A stretch of 64,000 bases of DNA from Camelus bactrianus (GCF_048773025.1 NC_133547.1:46715004-46779003), one strand, 5' to 3'; positions 1 through 10,994 are shown, numbered from the stretch's first letter. Numbers and translations are program-made. Notes: generated by a model from the sequence alone, not told the origin.

Positions 1-720
1 ACTTAGGACACTTCACTTGGGACTCTCAAGTTGTACCCCTCAGCACTGAGTCAAACATATCTTTCCTGCCCACAACCCCAGGATCTTAAGATGCTCCCCT
101 AAGACTAAAGCAAGCCCTTTGTTCTCGGAGCCTGGGGGCTGACTCTCAGACTCCAGAGATCTTTACCACTTCTTTCAGGGGGTCCTGGGGCTGTTTGAAA
201 GCTGACTGTACCCCTGGGCTGGGCTCCAGCAGGGTCTGCCCCATCTGGCTCAGACCTCCCTGGTACCCCTGCAGCAGGCACATGGGTCACTGGAGGTTCC
301 GAGAAACAATGGCCAGACAAACCAAATGCCTGAGGAGAATAGGTTCCAAATGGGAGAACCACTGATGTTCTCCCTAAAGAGTCCAGAAGGTGGTGGTGGT
401 GGTGGTGGGGTCAGGGTGACTAGCAGCCGTTCAGGTGGTCAGGGGACAAGGTGATGGAGGGGCCGTACTGAGAGGGAGGGTCTCAACCCTGCCAAGAATA
501 AGTCAAGAAGGGTCAAAGCCAGAAAGAAAGTATCTGAAAGACACTAGGCTTCACCAAGTGGAAGATGGAGGGCACAGCCCTGCTGCCGGGGGCAGGGGAG
601 AGTGGAGCCAGCCCGCAGGCTCAGTTCCTCCAGGCGTCTGTCTTTTCCATTCAAGAGGGCACAGGCAGTGAGAGTGAGGAGTGGGTGAGGGCCAAGGAGT
701 GGGATGGACTTTGCACTGCC
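1..720. other. unassigned sequence
   Basis: I see no gene, RNA or recognisable repeat family here apart from the short (GGT)n tract at 389-408. Open frames on both strands are below 90 codons and show no recognisable domain. Confidence 0.5.
389..408. repeat. (GGT)n microsatellite
   Basis: About six tandem GGT/TGG triplets followed by GGGG. The G-rich plus strand could fold, but the tract is short. Confidence 0.85.
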
Positions 721-724
721 ATTT

Positions 725-872
725 CCCAACACTGTGTCTTTCGGTAAGTTATTTAACCTCTTTGTTTCCTTGACTATAAAAGTGGGGATGCTTGCCGGCT
801 GTGGTTAGGATAAAGATTAAAGGAGATAAGGTTAGTAAAGACCCTGCACCAAGCAGATGGTTAATAAATGAT
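725..872 (+). mobile_element. MIR SINE fragment
   Basis: The run 'taagttatttaacctctttg', then a 'ctataaaagtggggat' stretch, then a tail ending near 'ggttaataaatgat', follows the order of the MIR body (splice-like 'taacctct', 'aaaatggggat', 'aataaatg'). MIR is an ancient tRNA-derived SINE shared by all mammals. The tRNA-like head is missing or too worn to see. Confidence 0.75.
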
Positions 873-929
873 AGCCTGTGTGTGTAGGCACGTCTATGTG
901 TGTGTTTAAACAGGGCGATTCTTCAGTAA

Positions 930-1100
930 AGTTGAGCCCTGCGTTTTGGTCTTGGGATTGCCTGATTAAAATCACCTGGAGGGCCAGTTAAATTCAGATT
1001 CCCCAGATCCCACCCCAAGATTCTGATTCAGAAGGTCTGGGTTGGGGCCGGGGAGTCATCCCCGGATAATTCTCACGTACTTGGAGTTTGGACACCACAG
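930..1100 (+). mobile_element. MER5A-type hAT-Charlie fossil
   Basis: The stretch contains 'aaaatcacctggagggcc', 'agatcccaccccaagattc' and 'tgattcagaaggtctggg', which are hallmark blocks of the MER5A non-autonomous hAT element. Such elements have no coding capacity and were mobilised by a Charlie transposase early in eutherian history. Ends are worn, so terminal repeats and the 8-bp duplication are not certain. Confidence 0.8.
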
Positions 1101-1733
1101 CCATACGAATTAAGGAGGAGACGTACCACGGGAGCAGGGATAACTGGGGGTCCTTGGGAGCTGGAAAACTGAACCTGGTCTCAGAAGATGACATCCCAGG
1201 GCAGGGGAAACACTTGAACATGGGATCACGTGTCGCAGTTTTCAACAAGGTAAAAAGGGAACCAGAAATGGCAACCCAATAAGCGAGATGCCCACACCTA
1301 GTTTGAATTTTTAAATGGTTGCCCACATGGATCAATAAGAGAGACCAGTCTGCTGTCCTTTCCTTCGAATTTTAGACCAGGGTGCAGAGAGAGAGTTTTG
1401 TTTTTGTAATTTTAGTTGACTGTTGTTAAAACATTGCATTTTTACTTCAGATTTTGGGGGAAGAAAAAAAATCATTGTTCCTGGTGAGGAACTGTGTACT
1501 GAATAGTAAGAAAAATCAAGGCGATTTGCGGTTTGTAGCATGAAACTGAGTCCAAGAACTGAAGTCTGCTCGGAGAGTGGCGGTAAGTGGTTTTCACTTC
1601 CCGTGATAAAATCCCCAGTCTTGAGGGGTTAACTCTGCAAGGAGAATGTTCCAGGGAGAAGGGCAAGTGACCAGGAGTTCCTCCTGCCCTTCTGGAACCT
1701 TCACTCTAGCGGCCCTGCTGCTTCCACTGGCCT

Positions 1734-1758
1734 GGGGTGGGGTGGGGTGGGGGGCGGG
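1734..1758 (+). other. G-quadruplex-forming motif
   Basis: Three GGGGT units followed by G6, C and GGG meet the G3+N1-7 rule with one-base loops, the most stable class in vitro. No promoter or exon is visible beside it, so any role is unknown. Confidence 0.75.
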
Positions 1759-1858
1759 CTGCCCCTCCTTTGCAGACTGCCCCTCCCCCCAACCCCCACC
1801 GCATGGTCACCAACACTCTTGGTTCCCCGGAGCCCGCTGAGACAAGCTGGATGTGTTT

Positions 1859-1874
1859 AAAAAAAAAAAAAAAA
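1859..1874. repeat. A16 homopolymer
   Basis: Sixteen adenines. They could be the tail of a plus-strand retroposon, but no recognisable SINE or LINE body lies directly upstream. Confidence 0.8.
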
Positions 1875-2339
1875 GACACTTTATTAAATTTTAAAGGAGA
1901 ACAAAAGGAAAATAAATATAGAAAGAGCAAGGGTTGTAAACACAGCATCATGTGAAGAGCATTGGCCCCTGGCACTCCCTGAGGTAAACTGATCCCTTGG
2001 GCTCCAGCCCACACCATCCCTGGCTGGCCAGCCCTGTGCTCTAGCTCCTAGGGGCTGGCTCCCTGTCTCAGCCTTCACTGGTGGGGCCACAATTACTGTC
2101 ACCACTACTCCAAGGCCACCTCCTTGACCTCTTGACCCTTCCTGGGTCCAGATCAGAGTCCAGGGACAGTTTCCCTGCTGCTCTTTACCCAGGATCTTCT
2201 CTTTCGGTTGTTACATCCACTGAGACCTCGCTGTGTTGGTGAGACCGCTGCCTCTTTCCTGTACACGCCTAGCTGTGGCATTCGGATCACTCATGACAAC
2301 TTCACCAGTGGCCTGCGTTTCCCACCTCTCTTCTCATCA

Positions 2340-2480
2340 GTCAGAAGCCCTGCTTCCATGGAGTCAGCCTGTTCTTAATCCTTCAGTAACTCCTGATTGC
2401 CTCTAGAAAGGCTCCAGATCCTCCACCATTGGCCTCAAATCACCATCCAAGTCTCTCTCCCATTCCTCCCATCCCTACCC
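2340..2480 (+). mobile_element. possible L2 LINE fragment
   Basis: The order 'gcctgttcttaatccttcag', 'taactcctgattgcctct', then 'ctccaccattggcctc' weakly follows the L2 3' region ('actcctcattgcctacaggat', 'ctccttggcct'). The match is worn and could be spurious. Confidence 0.35.
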
Positions 2481-2599
2481 CCCTCCACTGAAGCGTCCTT
2501 GCTGGTGAGAAGGGAAGATGGGGTGACAAAACAGTCACTTTATGCGTAGACACTCACCAGTTCCCACTGGTCCCATCAAAGCTGGAGTGAGAGCCTGTG

Positions 2600-2715
2600 G
2601 GGCACGGGCCTGGAGGCCAGGAGACCATGTCCTGGTCTGGTGTGTGCTGCCATGCTGCTTCTGGCAAGGCACTGCCTCTCTCGGCTGCTGTTTCTTCATC
2701 TGCAAAATCCTAAGC
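2600..2715 (+). mobile_element. MIR SINE fragment
   Basis: The blocks 'ctgcttctggcaaggcactg', 'cctctctcggctgctg' and 'tttcttcatctgcaaaatcc' correspond to the MIR order 'ccttgggcaagttac', 'cctctctgtgcctcag', 'tttcctcatctgtaaaatgg'. The copy is clearly diverged. Confidence 0.55.
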
Positions 2716-2939
2716 CCATCTGTAGGGGCCTCAGGCCACAGGTCTAAGCCCAGCCTAATGCACAACGTCCTTTGTGACTCAGAATAGCTGTGAAGGGCTC
2801 AGGTGCTCAGAGGAGGCCTGACACAATGTAGGGCCCTTGCTAGTGTTGGTAACAGGAGTGTATCTGAGGGCCTTTCTCTGAGCTCAGCCTTCTCATGAGG
2901 GAGAAAGGGGTCAACTCTCCTTAGTAGGTGTGTGGGGAG

Positions 2940-3345
2940 TACCTGCCCCAGGCCAGGCGTGGTGCCAGGCACTGGAGATCCCAAGATGGGTGAGAAGCAG
3001 GCAGGGACTCCTGCAGCAGGTGAGGAGCTCATGGACTCCTGGGAAACACTGTATAAAGACACACAAGTGTCACACTGTGGACGTGAACTAAAGCAGAGGG
3101 TATAATGAGAGGGTCTCATTAGAAGGGAATGACTGGGCAAGACCACCCTGGAGGTGCCTTGGTGCTGGGTCTCACAGGATGAGTTGGTCTGTCTGTGTGT
3201 GCTCCAGGGACCGGGGAGGCAACGGGAGGCCACTGAAAGCTTCAGAGCAGGAGAGTGACACCATCAGATCTGAGTTTGAGAAAGATCACTGTGGTCACTG
3301 TGCTGTGGATGGAGAGGCAGAGGTGAGATTGGCCACAGGGAGGCT
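2940..3345 (-). mobile_element. L2 LINE 3' region, antisense
   Basis: Read on the plus strand, 'gtgccaggcactggagatcc' is the reverse complement of the L2 3' end. Further right, 'gcaggagagtgacaccatc' and 'agaaagatcactgtgg' match the reverse complement of internal L2 sequence. The order fits a minus-strand copy with internal gaps. L2 is a CR1-clade LINE, inactive since early mammals. Confidence 0.65.
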
Positions 3346-3689
3346 CAGCGGTGGCTCAGGGGACACATGGTGAGGGGGCGTAGATGTGAACTTGGGCTCA
3401 GAACAACTCGTGAATCTTTTACAAAGGTGAGCATCCCCAAATATAGCTTTATAGAATTTGTTCTGTAGACTCACAGGCATGTGGCATGCTTGTTTATTTT
3501 AATCAGTCATTGTGTTTTATCTCCTGGAATGTTCTCCTCCATTCTCCCCAAATCAGCTGTCTTCTTTATCTCACCCAGCACACCCCACAACACACAGGAC
3601 AGTCTCTCAGCCCCACCTCAGGCATAATCAGCCTCATAGTGGAAGCCAAGGAAAGTGTCTAGTCTGTATTTCTCACGGATGTGCTTTGG

Positions 3690-3865
3690 GATTATGGGGA
3701 GCACAGTTCCTTGTGGAGGGACTGCCACGCATGGCAGGACACAGCATCCTGGCCCCTTGAGGGAACTAGGTGTCTATTGCATCCCCCAGTGATTATGACA
3801 GCCAATGCCCCTCTATGCATCCAAGCTGCCCTTAGGGGGCCAGTACTTGAATGATGACTGTTCAT
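3690..3865 (-). mobile_element. worn MER20-type hAT fossil
   Basis: Blocks such as 'cacagcatcctggcccct', 'catcccccagtgattatgac' and 'cccttagggggccagtactt' parallel the reverse MER20 order (gcatccctggcctct, caccccccagttgtgac, ccctggggggcaaa). It is much more diverged than the MER20 at 56.6 kb. Confidence 0.5.
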
Positions 3866-4039
3866 GTCCCCACACATGGCCCTGTCTCCCAGACAGCTGC
3901 TGTATGCAGGTGTGTCCCTTGTCTGCCATAACCTGGAAGACCAGATCCCAGAGACATCATCAATCATCTCAATCTCTCCAATCAGGTCAGCTAAGAGGAC
4001 AGAGTTCCCTGCTCCCCAGTCAACCTGCTTGAATGCCTA

Positions 4040-4275
4040 AGATATCTTTATTCTACCTTTATATTTGGTTGAATTTAGCTGGACATAAATTTCTAGGCTG
4101 GAAGTCATCTTCCTTGAGAAGGCTAAGGCAGTTTTTCATTGCTGTTTAGCTTCTAGTATTGCTGTTGAGAAGTCTGATGCCACACTAGCCCCTCATCCTT
4201 TGTGTATGACCTGTCCCCATTATCTGCCCTCTAAGGGCCTTCTCTTCTGGGATTCTGAAATTCCATGATAAAGTG

Positions 4276-4330
<55 letters not shown>

Positions 4331-4960
4331 CTTACATTCACTGCACTGGGCACTCCATGGGTCATTTTAATATGAAAGTCATGTCCTTCCATTATGGGAA
4401 ATTTTTCCTTTATTATTTCTTTGCAAACATTTTCTTCCTTTTCTCTTTCTGGAATTTGATTAATCAGACGTTGGAACTTCTGAGCTACTCCTCAATTGCT
4501 ATTGTTTCTCTTTGGTTCTCAAACAAATTCTCTCTCTGTGCCTGTCTGTCTCTGTCTATCTATATCTTTTCTTTAAACTTCTGAGTGATATCCTTAATAT
4601 CTGGAACATACTTTCTAAATTTTCTGTTGAATTTTTAATTTTTGCCACGAAGTTTTGACTTTCAAAAGTTCTTTATAATACTCTTTAAAAAAAAACTTTC
4701 TATTCCTATTTCTTAGATGCAGTATCTTCTCTTATCACTCTAAAAAGAATATTTACACATTTTGCTGATACTTTCTCATGCTCCTTTTACTCCCTTCTCT
4801 CCAAGCTCCTTTTCTCTGTTTATGTGTTTTATCCCATCTTTCATTTAGAGACTTTCTTCAGAAGGTTGATGACCCTTGGCTGTGCATTCTTATTTCACTT
4901 AAATATTAATTAGAAGCTCTACTCAGTGCATGAGGCATGCTTAGAGTTTCCAGCCTTCTC
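4040..4960 (-). mobile_element. T-rich old interspersed repeat, family unresolved
   Basis: A long T-rich stretch with phrases such as 'tttctaggctggaagtcat' and 'gctgttgagaagtctgatg' resembles antisense copies of an old LINE-like mammalian repeat that I cannot name with certainty. It is interrupted by the (TG)n at 4280-4328. No open frame of interest is present. Confidence 0.35.
4280..4328. repeat. (TG)n microsatellite
   Basis: About 24 uninterrupted TG dinucleotides, the longest microsatellite of the window and likely polymorphic between individuals. Confidence 0.97.
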
Positions 4961-5437
4961 TGCAGAGAGATGAGGCAGGTACTCAGCCACACTTTGTTGG
5001 GAGACCCCTAGTGTGAATCTCTGTAGGTATTTTCTCTTGGGTTGACTAGTTTTCCCAAAGGACTCTTTCGTCCATACGTGTATCTGGAGGTCCAAGCCTG
5101 ACTCACAGTCTACTGTGTGGGCTTTCATTGAATCTCCACTTTCAGAAGAGTGTCTCGATCGTCCCTTACCTATTATTGGTATCCCCAAATCCAGAGCCTT
5201 TCCAATTCAACTTCTGCAGAGTAACCCTCCTATCCTCTACCAATGCCTGATCTGCTGTTATTTCTAACCAGGATATTTTTCATTCCATACATTACCATTG
5301 TCATCTCTGGAAGTTTGGTTTGGGTCTTTTTATATCTTCCATTTCTTTCCTTAGCGTATTTAATCTTTTCTTTATCTTTCTGAAAATGTGGCATGGAGTT
5401 ATCATAACACTTTGTACTTTATGTAGTTCTTTTTTCA

Positions 5438-5872
5438 ATTAAAAGACTTTTTAACAGTAGTTTTAGGTTTACAAAAAAGTTAAGCAGAAAGTACAGAGAA
5501 TCTCCCTCTACCGCCTCTCTCTTCCCTGCCCCCCCCACATAGTTTGTCTATTATTAATTAACATCTTGCATTAGTATGGAACATGTGTTACAATTGATAA
5601 GTCAACATTGACACATTATTATTAACTAAAGTTCAGAGTTTACATTAGGACTCACTCTTTGTGTTCTACATCTATGGGTTTTTACAAATGAATTGTTGGC
5701 TCACATGGTAAGAGTATGTTTAGGTTTGTGATAAACTGCCAAACTCTCTTCTAGAGTGGCTGCACCATTTTGCATTGTCACCAGCAATGAATGAGCATTC
5801 CTGTTGCTCCACATGCTCATCAGCATTTGGTGTTGTCAGTGTTTTGGATTTTAGCCATTCTAATATTGTAAC
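5438..5872 (-). mobile_element. old LINE-1 (L1M class), antisense, internally deleted
   Basis: The left part ('agcagaaagtacagag', 'catcttgcattagtatgg', 'ttacattaggactcac') is antisense 3'-UTR of a eutherian L1MA/L1MB-type element. From about 5685 the sequence jumps to antisense ORF2 terminal sequence ('aaactgccaaactctctt', 'ccagcaatgaatgag', 'catttggtgttgtcag'). Several hundred bases normally lying between these parts are absent. The element is 5'-truncated and dead. Confidence 0.85.
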
Positions 5873-7095
5873 TTTTAAAATATTCTCATCTACCAATTTT
5901 ATCGTCTATGTTGCTTCTCCACCTGATACTTCATGATAAGGCTTTCCACTCTGCTGGAAGGAGTAGGGACCATTGCTGGCTCTGTGGAACACTGGGGATT
6001 ATTCCCTCTAATCCTTTAGGGTGGTTCTTTCCCCATCCCTGAGAAGTTTCCTCTACATGTATGCACTGGTCAGTGCTCAGCTGAAGACCTGCAGAAGATC
6101 CACTGATCTCTGGAGCTCCCTCCCCTTGTAGCTCTCCGCTCTCTGGTCCCCTGCCCTGCACACTCCCATATTCCCAGCTCCATCTCCAAAATTCAGCTCC
6201 CGTTGGCTTCCCCTCTCCCTGTCTTAGGAGTCTGGAACTCCCTCCAGCCAGTGAGCTGAGGCAATCAGAGGACTCCATTCCTTGGTTTCCCATCTCTCAG
6301 GAATCACCACCTTTTATTGCCTGATACCCGACATCTTTCATACATTTTGTCTGGTTTCAAGTTTTTGTTTTTGTTTTTTTTTTCCAGGCAAGAGGGTAAG
6401 AATGGCTGGAAGTGAAAGTCTAGAGATTGCTTTTGAACTGAACAAATCTTTATTCCTGCTGGGTTCACCATAAATAGAATCCCCAGAAGTGTGGGCATGG
6501 TAAAAATAAAATCCACCAAGCACAACTCTTCAGCTTGTGGTTGGCTTCAGCTCTGATGGAGACCACCCCTCTCAGAGTCCTGTGGCATCTCTCTGCCTCT
6601 TCCCCCGAGAATGGGACCTGCAGTGATGGGAGTTGGTGCGGTGGAGGCCAAAGGCTGGAAGGCCAGTTTCTGTTTCTGGAAAGTGAAGCAAAGGGATGGG
6701 GGTGGAGAGCAATGAAAGCATCCAAGAAAGAAATCACCATAGCAATGCTGTTCTTCTGATTAAAAAGTTTCATCTAACATGTTGTCAATCATTTCCTTCA
6801 AATGCTGGATGAAGGGGTATTGCTAATCAGGGGACCTATTTTGGCAATTTAAGAAAGCTTAAACTAACCCAGCGACTCCCTGGTCCTTTATCTCTTAGCT
6901 CCAGTGGCCTGATGGTGCTGCACCTCTGGGTTATCCTGTCCCTCAGGCGATGGGAGTTGCTGGGCCAGCGGGTTTCTCACATACCCAAAGATTAGCCCTG
7001 GAGTGCCAGCACCTCAAACATTTTACCTTCTTGATAGAATTATTTCTAAAATTCACTGCACACATTTCTGCCTTCGTAAGAGTCATCAAATGACA
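5873..7095. other. unassigned sequence
   Basis: Short overlapping open frames up to 120 codons occur on both strands (for example 5931-6293 minus) but show no recognisable domain. I see no repeat family or RNA gene. Confidence 0.45.
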
Positions 7096-7100
7096 ATACC

Positions 7101-7119
7101 AATAATAATAATAATAATA
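7101..7119. repeat. (AAT)n microsatellite
   Basis: Six AAT/ATA triplets at the left edge of the antisense MIR that follows. Confidence 0.85.
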
Positions 7120-7121
7120 CT

Positions 7122-7290
7122 TAATGAGTTTGGCACAGTTTTGTGTGCTTTACTAGTATTAATTAATAGAATCCTCACAACAACCCTGTGAGGGTGTACA
7201 AGCATTATCATCATTTTGTAGATGAGGAAACATACACAGGCGATTAAATATGTGTCCAAGGCATACAGATCACTAAGTATAATTTTATCT
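7122..7290 (-). mobile_element. MIR SINE, antisense
   Basis: Reverse-strand MIR blocks are in order: 'aatcctcacaacaaccctg', 'cattttgtagatgaggaaac', then a worn 'tgtccaaggcatacagatc' region. About two thirds of the unit is present. Confidence 0.8.
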
Positions 7291-7667
7291 GTTCTTAGTA
7301 ACTCAGAGGTGTCACTGGGATCATCCCCTATTGGACTGTAGCCATGAATGTCGACATACATATGGAAGGTCCTAGAAGTCTGAGAACTGACCTTGGGTCC
7401 CCAAAGTTAGGTTCATTGGGGGTTCATTGAGGACCCTGCCTTGGGCAGCATCTGCTTTACATGGGACCCTGCAGAGTAACAAACTACAAACTATGGAGGA
7501 GGTGTCCCTCAGAAATGAAGGTCCGGGGACTATAACGGAGATGGGGGAACTGGGGACATTGTGATAGGGGAAGCCTGGCAAGGCATTGGGGAATATTGAG
7601 GTGCGCAGATGGCGGCCATAGTGGGCTTGCTCTGTGCGTGCAGCAGGGCAATTCCTGTTGATACTTC

Positions 7668-7890
7668 AGTGGATTGAATGGATCATTGAGACCTGGGTTC
7701 CCCTGGGAACCTGGGTAATCCCCTGGGTAATCCTGACAGCTACCAAACCTCTCTATGTGTTAGTTTTTGCATGAATAAAATGAGTAAAAGTACTTAAATT
7801 TTATGTAGGATTGACTTGGATTGACCCAGATACGTACATAAAGCACTTAGTAGAATGCCCGGAATGTAGTAATAACTGAGTAAATGGTCT
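7668..7890 (+). mobile_element. MIR SINE
   Basis: Follows MIR order from 'cattgagacctgggttcc' through 'aaacctctctatgtgttag', 'gcatgaataaaatgagt' and 'aaagcacttagtagaatg'. A short direct repeat of 'cctgggtaatcc' near 7710-7730 is a private duplication in this copy. Confidence 0.75.
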
Positions 7891-7899
7891 TAGCTGTTT

Positions 7900-9050
7900 T
7901 TAATAAAGAAGTTCTGGAGCAAGGCCGAGATGAATGGTTGCCTTTGGTTACATAATACATCTCGTCCATGACTTTGAATGTAGTCTTGGAGCCACAATAG
8001 GCAAGTTTCTCCGGAGGGAGCACATTCTCTGAATGGCAAGTGGCTGGGCTGGTGCTGCCGTCCAGCACGCTCCAACCCACATTGCCACCCTGCTGGGCAG
8101 CCCTTGGGAGCACAGCCCCTTCCCTCCTGGCTCCCTGGGCCATGACTCCGGGCAGTCATGTGTCGGGTTCTCACAGTGCCCAGCTCTTGCTAGCAGGGAT
8201 CAGGCAGTCTGCATGCTGAAGGACTCCTATGTCAGCAGCTCTAGAAGCCAGCAGGTCAGAGAGGAGGCCAGAGGTCCCGAGCTGGAGGCTCCTAGAGGCG
8301 CAAGAGCTGACAAGTCTAGACAAGGACATCAGAGCCAGCAGCACATGGCTTGGCCCCGTGGAATCCAGACTGTGGTGGCTGCAACTGGTCCCCAACTCCT
8401 TTCTCCTGTGGCCCAGCTGTGCATCCTGCCCAGTGTGGACTGGGGGACTCCACCCCCTAGAAACCACAGCTTCCCTAAAGAAGACCTCTGGGTGAGCCAG
8501 CACGGCTGAAACTGGCCCACGTGACTCAAGGAAGCAGCCTTTTCCTCTGCACAGAAGGCGGGGAGGGTATAGTTGGAAGGGGTGAGGTGGGGAGTCTGGG
8601 AGCAGAACCTGGAGCCTCAGGGTCCAGAGGGGAGCCTGAAGGAAGTCTTTCTGGTGAATAATCTGGAAGAGAGATTTTATTTTTTTAAGAAAAGTAATTT
8701 TAGTATTTCTAACTATTATGTCTATTACTAAAGGGAGAACTGATACCCAGGGATTTTTTTTACATTTCTCTGTTAGCATCAAAAGCCATTTTTAAAATGA
8801 AATCTCTTGTAGATCCAGTGTGGAAAGCAGTTAGAATCAGTGGAGCTGGGCTGCAGCTGAGTTAGGGGCCCGGAGCCCCTCTTGGAGGTTGGCTTATCAC
8901 TCCCTTGGGAGCCCTGACTCACCTCCACAGGGCCCCAAGGACCACACTCTGAAATCCCCATAGAAGAGGAGGAAGACACACTGAGGCAGCACTGGAAGCA
9001 GAGCCCAGAGTAGCCGATGTCCCCCCTGTGGCTCCCATCCCCCCACTTAA
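7900..9050. other. unassigned GC-rich block with two overlapping chance-like ORFs
   Basis: This block contains the longest open frame of the window (8171-8782, minus, 203 codons) and a 158-codon frame opposite it (8033-8509, plus). Neither protein has a recognisable domain, signal peptide or membrane segment, and composition is rich in Leu, Ser and Pro, as expected from GC-rich non-coding DNA. At a stop frequency near 3/64 per codon, one frame of this size is roughly expected in 64 kb of six-frame reading. An unrecognised exon cannot be excluded. Confidence 0.4.
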
Positions 9051-9065
9051 AGGCTCAATCCTCAG

Positions 9066-9179
9066 GGTATAGCTCAGTGGTAGAGCACATGCTTAGCATT
9101 CACAAGGTCCTGGGTTCAATCCCCAGTACCTCTATTGAAAAAAAAAGGAAAAAGAAAAAAAAATTTAAAAACAAAAAAA
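9066..9179 (+). mobile_element. Vic-1-type tRNA-Ala-derived SINE (camelid)
   Basis: The head keeps both RNA polymerase III promoter boxes: A box 'tagctcagtgg' and B box 'gggttcaatccc'. The anticodon position reads AGC, as in tRNA-Ala. An A-rich tail follows. A 13-bp target duplication flanks it (GCTCAATCCTCAG at 9053-9065, GCTCAATTCTCAG at 9180-9192, one mismatch), as left by LINE-1-driven insertion. It is a retroposon, not a functional tRNA gene. This family is known from camelids and is the main taxonomic clue of the window. Confidence 0.93.
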
Positions 9180-9629
9180 GCTCAATTCTCAGAAAAATAA
9201 CCTGCTCCACCTATGAATTCCCACTGATTCCGGACTGCTGAGTCCAAATGAATGAGCTTTTTGTAATTTTTGAATCGGTGAGATGAGAAAACATATACTT
9301 TACTTTTCCTTATTTGTGTAACTGCCCCCAGTTTAAGCAGGGACAACCTTGCGGGGCCGTCAGAAGCCCCTAGGGAGCCTGCATCCCTGCACTCTCCCTC
9401 GTCCCCAGGCTGCCCCTCTCCTGTCCTCTGTGACACTGCTTCTTCCTTCTCCTTGTAGTTCTACCACCCGTGTAGGCACCTCCAGGTGTGTTGTTTGGTC
9501 TGGCCTGGTTTTGAACTTGCTAGAAGCAGATTTATAATTTTATTCTTTCAGAACATGCTTCCTTCCTTCAACAGTTGTTTGTATACTTCAACTGTCTTAT
9601 TGAACAGTATATTTTTATTTGTGGATGAT

Positions 9630-9730
9630 TTTGAATATGTCGTTTCCATGTCCTCGGGCAGGTCATTTAACTTTTTTGAGCCTCCGCTACCTCATCACAA
9701 ACTATGGTTCAGAAATGGTTCCAGAGTTTC
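9630..9730 (+). mobile_element. MIR SINE fragment
   Basis: 'tcgggcaggtcatttaactt' followed by 'tgagcctccgctacctcatc' resembles the MIR core ('ttgggcaagttacttaacct', 'tgcctcagtttcctcatc'). Only the core is visible. Confidence 0.5.
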
Positions 9731-9739
9731 CTCCCAACT

Positions 9740-10585
9740 CCTGCCTTATTGGAGAAGCGATAAGATAAATAGAACCCAGGGGTCATAAATCACTAACGAG
9801 GATGAAAGAAAAGAGAAGTAAACAAGTTTCTATGAGGAAAAAGCACCTCTTCTTTGAACTGAACTTACCTTTGGGAGCAAGGTGATTTCAAAAAGAGGAG
9901 AGAGAGAGATTTTCTCTTAAAATTGGAAATCGTATTTTTAAAGTTCCAAAGTGACTCGGTCACTTCAGCGGGTCAGCAGGACCTTAACGACAGAGCCTAA
10001 GTGGACAGCTCTGGTGGATAATAACACATCATCTTCCACCACATTCTTTTTGTTACTAAGGTGCCGTATAAAAGCCATGAAAACTGCATAAAGAAATCAT
10101 AAACACAATTTGTTGGTTCTCTAACAGTCACTTGGATTTTGTAGGACTGGAATGTTGCTCTAAGGACCCCGTGTCTCCCCCAGCCTGAATGCGCCAATCC
10201 TCCCTGTGGGGCACTGTGCCGGTGCCTTCCATCAGCACACCCAGCCCGCCCACACCTCCTTTTCCCGTGCGATGGATCATGAGCTGCCTCCAGTTGTCCC
10301 AGACCGTTGTGGGATGTGCTGGGAAAACACCGCAAACACAGAACTTCAGACCACCCCTAGACCACATCCTGAGGTCCCGCAGCCTCCTGGTGTCCCCACT
10401 GATCTCACACTCCCTGGGGCCAAATGTGATTCTGTCGTGCAGAGACTGTAATGAAATCCCAACGGTTTTTCTGCCAGGTTTGGAGAATGTTTCCGGTAGG
10501 AGGAAGCCGGGGGTTGCTGTGCACTGGTTTAACCTAAACTTATTTTACTGAAGCCAGCAGAGACATGATGGATTGATACTTTTTT
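9740..10585. other. unassigned sequence
   Basis: No recognisable gene or repeat. Overlapping open frames of about 80-120 codons (9997-10551, both strands) lack any recognisable domain. Confidence 0.45.
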
Positions 10586-10590
10586 CTAGA

Positions 10591-10752
10591 GCAGTGCTGT
10601 CCAATAGACCTTTGGCAATGACGGATACATGCTCAATCTGCTCTGTGCAATATGGTAGCCACTTAGCTACTGTGATTAAGGAGCTGCATCTTAATTAATT
10701 TTAATTTAAATAGCCACATGGGGCAAGTGGTTCTGTTAGTGGACAGTGCAGT
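10591..10752 (+). mobile_element. hAT-Charlie non-autonomous element (MER33/MER58-like)
   Basis: The ends form imperfect inverted repeats: 'cagtgctgtcca' at the left and 'tggacagtgcag' at the right (two mismatches in 12). Inside, 'caatatggtagccac' and 'taatttaaatagccacat' are typical of a MER1-group hAT family whose exact name I cannot fix. There is no coding capacity. Orientation is by convention only, because the element is nearly palindromic. Confidence 0.75.
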
Positions 10753-10994
10753 AACAGAGCACGCCTTTCCTATGTAATCTCCTCTGGACACACATTAACC
10801 TTTCATGTCTTCAGAGAAAACAAAACAAATGCCTCTCAATCTCCACTGTCATTTGTCTCACCTCCCATTTACTTCTGCAGTCTGGCCTCTACTCCAGCAG
10901 CACACAGAAATTGCAGAGAAAAAGCCATACACGCTCTTACTGTTGGTGAATCCCTGACATCTGAGCCGGGGTAATTTTTCCCTTCCCTCTTAAC

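Larger units (their letters stand above)
1101..2335. other. unassigned sequence
   Basis: No recognisable gene. A G-quadruplex motif (1734-1758) and an A16 run (1859-1874) are listed separately. The rest matches no repeat family that I can name. Confidence 0.45.

Noticed and set aside
4357-4584. hydrophobic, Phe-rich 75-codon frame resembling a membrane protein
   Set aside because: It arises from T-rich repeat sequence, where TTT codons dominate by base composition.
9066-9135. apparent tRNA-Ala gene
   Set aside because: An A-rich tail, a 13-bp target duplication and five further copies in the window show that it is a tRNA-derived SINE.
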